A stretch of 6,750 bases of DNA from Synergistaceae bacterium. GTDB taxonomy: Bacteria > Synergistota > Synergistia > Synergistales > Aminobacteriaceae. Where the stretch lies: assembly GCA_009776565.1 (NCBI GenBank), contig WRNQ01000071.1, positions 223 to 6,972 on the forward strand, given 5' to 3'. Positions 3,889-6,750 of this stretch are shown here, piece after piece. The notes below the pieces were generated by a model that was given only the letters and a program-made list of their open reading frames with translations, did not search any database and was not told where the DNA came from. Each line of letters begins with the position of its first letter. Positions within the stretch are counted from its first letter, which is position 1. A program made the translations under genes and the position numbers.

Positions 3889-6530
3889 TTGAATAATTGA
3901 GAGGCAAGAATCCTTTCAATTTCAGCAATCGCATTGTCAATGTCGGCGCTGTCTCCGCCGCCTCTCGCCATAGTTGGTCTTCCTCCGCCTTTTCCTCCAA
4001 GTAAACTGCATGCCTCCTTCACGAGCTCACCCGCATTAGCTCCCATTGAAACAGCTTTATCGTCAGCCATAACAGTCAACTTACATTTATCACCTGTTAT
4101 TGAAGCCATAACAATGACCGTCGCGGAATGCTCAGCTTTAGCTTTGTCTCCTATGTTCCGAAGCACATCGTCAGACAGACCGACAAATTTTCCACATTGA
4201 AAGGTCAGTTCTCCTATATTTTTTACATTCAACATTATTTCAGAATTATTGAACATTAACTGACTATTCAAAGTCTCAATTTTTTTGTGAAGCGTTTTAA
4301 CTTCGCTCACAAATCCTTCAGCTTTTGCTAAAGCAGTTTTTTCGTCTGAACCAAGTATACCGAAAAACTTTTTCAGCAAATCTGTTGCAACCTGATATCC
4401 CCTCAGAGCCGCGAGTCCTGTAACGGCAAAAATCCTTCTCGTCCCCGACCCTATGCTTTCGTCCGATACTATTTTAAATAAACCGATATTACCTGTCGCT
4501 TTCACATGAAGTCCGCCGCATAGCTCTGCTGAAAAACCAGGGACACTTACAACTCTGACTACAGAGCCGTATTTCTCGTCAAACAGAGCTTTTGCGCCAA
4601 TCTTTCGCGCTTCATCTATTGAACATTCCGTTAAATTAAGTTCTTTATTCGCCAGAATTTCAGAATTCACAATATTTTCAACTTCAAGTTTTTGTTCTTC
4701 GGTTAAAGCTTCAAAATGTGTAAAATCAAACCTCAGGGTGCTATCCATGACGTACGAGCCGGCTTGCCTGACATGCCCTCCCAACACCCTGCAGAGCGCT
4801 TCGTGTAACAAGTGGGTGGCAGTGTGATTACGGCGAATGGCGTCTCTGCGTTCAGTATCAACCTTGAGAAAAATGACCATCCCATTTGTAACGGCGCCGC
4901 TCAACACTTTGGTTTTATGAGAAAACAATCCCTTCCCTCGTATAACGACATCATTTACTTTTAACTCCGTTTCATCATTGCTGCCGCTTCCCGTATCTCC
5001 AACCTCTCCACCTCTTTCAGCGTAAAAAGGAGTAGTGTTGAATACTATTTCGCCTTCCTCGCCGGCTTTAAGGGAGTTAACAAGCTCATCATTCACAACT
5101 ATAGCCTGTACGGTACAGTAACCGGATTCATCAGTATAACCGGTAAAGACAGTTTTCGCGTTGCGCTCAATATCGTTGAATATATTTCCTGCAAACGCGC
5201 TTTTCTTTTGTTTGCTTGAACTTCTTGCAAGCTCACGCGCTTCGTTCATCTCCGACGTAAAATCTTTTAAGTTGACAGAGACTCCCTGTTCTTGCGCCAT
5301 TTCCGCCGTCAGTTCAATTGGAAATCCATATGTGTCGTAAAGTTTAAACACAAATTCTCCGGATAGAATAGATTCGTTTTTAAGTTTTAATGAACGGATT
5401 TCTTCATCAAGAAAGTTTATGCCTTGACTTAACGCCCTGTCAAAGCGTTCTTCTTCCACGCTTATGACCTGTTCTATCATTTTGCGGTTATCGCTGAGTT
5501 CCTGATATGGATCCCCCATAATTTCTATGATTATCGGAATGGTATCACAAAGGAAAGGCTCTTCAAATCCAAGCAATTTTCCGAAGCGGGCGGCTCTTCG
5601 CAACAGTCGCCTCAGAACATAGCCCGAGCCGTCATTTGTGGGCAGAACTCCATCCGCGAGCATGAAAGCCACAGAACGGGAATGATCACATATTACCCTT
5701 GCCGCCATATCGCTTTTGCCGTCAGAACCATATATTATCCCCGCTCTCTTACAGATTGCCTCCAGGAGCGGCAAAAACAAATCTGTCTCATAGTCCGATT
5801 TAACGTCTTGAATAAGCGATACCAAGCGCTCCAGCCCCATACCGGTGTCAATATTTTTTTCGGGAAGAGGCTTCAGGCTTCCGTCTTTTTGTCGGTCAAA
5901 CTGAGTAAATACGTGGTTCCATATTTCAAGATAACGATCGCACTCACATCCGACGTTGCAGTTTGGGTTCTCGCATCCAACAGCAAATGAAGGTCCCCGG
6001 TCATAATAAATTTCAGAACACGGTCCGCAAGGACCTGTCGCAGCCATGAACCAGAAGTTCCCATCCTCGCCAAACCGGAAAATACGATCGTCAGATAGTC
6101 CGACAATATTGTGCCAAACATCATAAGCTTCCTCGTCATCTTTATATATGGACGCGGACATACGGGATCCGTCAAGTCCCATCCAATCAGGATGAGTCAG
6201 GAATTCCCATCCCCACGTTATCGATTCTTTTTTAAAATAATTGCCCCACGCAAAATTCCCCAACATCTCGAAGAAAGTATGATGCCTTGCAGTACGTCCA
6301 ACATTATCAATATCATTCGTCCGCACGCATTTTTGACTCGTATGGACTGAAGGATGCTCGGGAGCGCGCAGTCCAAGATAGAACTCTTTGAGCGGCACCA
6401 TACCGGCAATAGTAAAAAGAAGCGAAGGATCATCAGGGATTAGGGAAAAGCTTGGCGTTGGGTAACTTCCTTTCTGTTCCCAAAAGTCCATAAACATTTT
6501 ACGAATTTCTTTACCACTTCGGTATTTCAT
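3885..6530 (-). CDS. alaS: Alanyl-tRNA synthetase
   Basis: AlaRS activates alanine with ATP and transfers it to tRNA-Ala, recognising the G3-U70 pair, and hydrolyses mischarged Ser- or Gly-tRNA-Ala. The 881-residue product has the full family length. The class II catalytic core (about 1-240) shows SFSLIPDDPSLLFTIAGM, VRTNDIDNVGRTARHHTFFE, a Cys-rich GCENPNCNVGCECDRYLEIW and NIDTGMGLERL. The tRNA-recognition helices follow to about 450. The editing domain has HTATH (569-573) and CGGLH (671-675), which supply the zinc and active-site ligands. After a coiled-coil stretch (about 735-760) comes the C-Ala domain with GGKGGGRPTMARGGG (845-859). I chose ATG at 6530, with AGGAG (6543-6539) eight bases upstream and the usual MKYRSGKEIR start, over an in-frame TTG 12 codons earlier. 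The stop overlaps ruvX by four bases. No key residue is missing. Confidence 0.98.
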   Translation of the reverse strand: MKYRSGKEIRKMFMDFWEQKGSYPTPSFSLIPDDPSLLFTIAGMVPLKEFYLGLRAPEHPSVHTSQKCVRTNDIDNVGRTARHHTFFEMLGNFAWGNYFKKESITWGWEFLTHPDWMGLDGSRMSASIYKDDEEAYDVWHNIVGLSDDRIFRFGEDGNFWFMAATGPCGPCSEIYYDRGPSFAVGCENPNCNVGCECDRYLEIWNHVFTQFDRQKDGSLKPLPEKNIDTGMGLERLVSLIQDVKSDYETDLFLPLLEAICKRAGIIYGSDGKSDMAARVICDHSRSVAFMLADGVLPTNDGSGYVLRRLLRRAARFGKLLGFEEPFLCDTIPIIIEIMGDPYQELSDNRKMIEQVISVEEERFDRALSQGINFLDEEIRSLKLKNESILSGEFVFKLYDTYGFPIELTAEMAQEQGVSVNLKDFTSEMNEARELARSSSKQKKSAFAGNIFNDIERNAKTVFTGYTDESGYCTVQAIVVNDELVNSLKAGEEGEIVFNTTPFYAERGGEVGDTGSGSNDETELKVNDVVIRGKGLFSHKTKVLSGAVTNGMVIFLKVDTERRDAIRRNHTATHLLHEALCRVLGGHVRQAGSYVMDSTLRFDFTHFEALTEEQKLEVENIVNSEILANKELNLTECSIDEARKIGAKALFDEKYGSVVRVVSVPGFSAELCGGLHVKATGNIGLFKIVSDESIGSGTRRIFAVTGLAALRGYQVATDLLKKFFGILGSDEKTALAKAEGFVSEVKTLHKKIETLNSQLMFNNSEIMLNVKNIGELTFQCGKFVGLSDDVLRNIGDKAKAEHSATVIVMASITGDKCKLTVMADDKAVSMGANAGELVKEACSLLGGKGGGRPTMARGGGDSADIDNAIAEIERILASQLFK

Positions 6531-6546
6531 ATTAAACACTCCTATA

Positions 6547-6597
6547 CTTTGCTTTTTAAAAATCAAACATCAGCAAAAGAGCATAACTTCCCTTTTG
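6547..6597 (-). promoter_or_regulatory. Mutually exclusive hairpins in the alaS leader
   Basis: CAAAAGGG (6597-6590) can pair with CTCTTTTG (6581-6574) over eight positions with one G-U and an eight-base loop. Alternatively, the same TTTTGCT (6578-6572) can pair with AGCAAAG (6553-6547) across an 18-base loop that ends three bases before the alaS Shine-Dalgarno. The stems are A/U-rich and the second has a long loop, so any switch is speculative. There is no T-box-like specifier arrangement that I can see. Confidence 0.2.
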
Positions 6598-6649
6598 TGA
6601 AAAAATTGTTAATTCTCAAGCAATAAAATGTTAAAAACCATACTGCGAA

Positions 6650-6674
6650 ATTATAGCGCCTTTTATTTATTATA
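6650..6674 (-). promoter_or_regulatory. alaS promoter region with two TATAAT boxes
   Basis: Perfect -10 hexamers occur at 6655-6650 and 6674-6669, 19 bases apart. Neither has a strong -35; TAGTTA is the best candidate, 17 bases before the nearer one. The nearer box is preceded by AAAAGGCGC, a sequence shared with the rpmG upstream region. Starting from the nearer box, the alaS leader would be roughly 110 bases long. The -10 calls are good; the lack of a -35 leaves the exact promoter open. Confidence 0.5.
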
Positions 6675-6700
6675 ACTACAATTTCGTTCTAATATATTTC

Positions 6701-6730
6701 TATTCATTTTTATTCTTTTTTATTCTCATT
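6701..6730. repeat. Three 10-bp phased T/A-tract units upstream of alaS
   Basis: tattcatttt (6701), tattcttttt (6711) and tattctcatt (6721) follow one another with an exact 10-bp period. Read on the minus strand they give A-tracts repeated about once per helical turn, the pattern of intrinsically bent DNA or an UP-like element. They lie some 30-60 bases upstream of the candidate alaS -10 boxes. The stretch from 6675 to 6750 otherwise holds no gene that I can see. Confidence 0.4.
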
Positions 6731-6750
6731 TTACTGAACTTAGTTTTGGG

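Noticed and set aside
3934..4200. Plus-strand open frame opposite the end of alaS
   Set aside because: Shadow of the well-supported AlaRS coding sequence; low-complexity product.
5682..6350. Several open frames on both strands within the 5' half of alaS
   Set aside because: All overlap the conserved AlaRS catalytic core and show no independent support.
6531..6566. 12-codon upstream extension of alaS from a TTG
   Set aside because: It would span the alaS Shine-Dalgarno; ATG at 6530 gives the family N-terminus.
6531..6660. T-box riboswitch in the alaS leader
   Set aside because: No specifier loop, T-box consensus or terminator hairpin is visible in the roughly 110-base leader.

Overview
Every gene in this 6.75-kb window lies on the minus strand, so the biological reading order runs from high to low coordinates. 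It is a bacterial chromosome segment made almost entirely of translation and transcription housekeeping genes: alaS - ruvX - (HdeD/DUF308 membrane protein) - tRNA-Thr(UGU) - tRNA-Tyr(GUA) - tRNA-Thr(GGU) - rpmG (L33) - tRNA-Trp(CCA) - secE - nusG - rplK (L11) - rplA (L1, cut by the window edge). The tRNAs carry an encoded CCA, genes have Shine-Dalgarno sites, and promoters look sigma70/sigmaA-like. The DNA is moderately AT-rich. The AlaRS and ribosomal protein sequences look like a diderm or Firmicute-like lineage, possibly Synergistota, but that is a low-confidence impression and not something the sequence proves.

Region by region (minus strand). 6750-6531: AT-rich alaS upstream region with two -10-like TATAAT boxes and 10-bp phased A-tracts. 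6530-3487: alaS and ruvX, coupled by an ATGA overlap. 3486-2765: a short promoter region and an HdeD-type six-helix membrane protein with an unusual Lys-rich N-terminal extension. 2764-2358: a good promoter, three tRNAs and a rho-independent terminator. 2351-2176: a 176-bp segment, richer in G+C than its surroundings and bounded by 13-bp perfect inverted repeats, which looks like a small non-autonomous mobile element (MITE-like). 2131-1: the rpmG-trnW-secE-nusG-rplK-rplA run, the classical lead-in to the rplJL-rpoBC region.

Functionally, the tRNAs, L33, L11 and L1 supply the ribosome, SecE is the essential small subunit of the Sec translocase, NusG links RNA polymerase to ribosomes and Rho, AlaRS charges tRNA-Ala, and RuvX is a conserved RNase H-fold protein. 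Gene content is ordinary. The most interesting point is the tRNA-rpmG junction. In the well-known thrU-tyrU-glyT-thrT-tufB order (E. coli) a tRNA-Gly and an EF-Tu gene would be expected here. Both are absent, and the inverted-repeat element sits between the tRNA terminator and rpmG. Secondary points are two exactly 20-bp-spaced GTAATTAC palindromes before secE, a 13-bp box shared by the alaS and rpmG upstream regions, and a hairpin abutting the rplA ribosome-binding site. I see no new multi-gene system.
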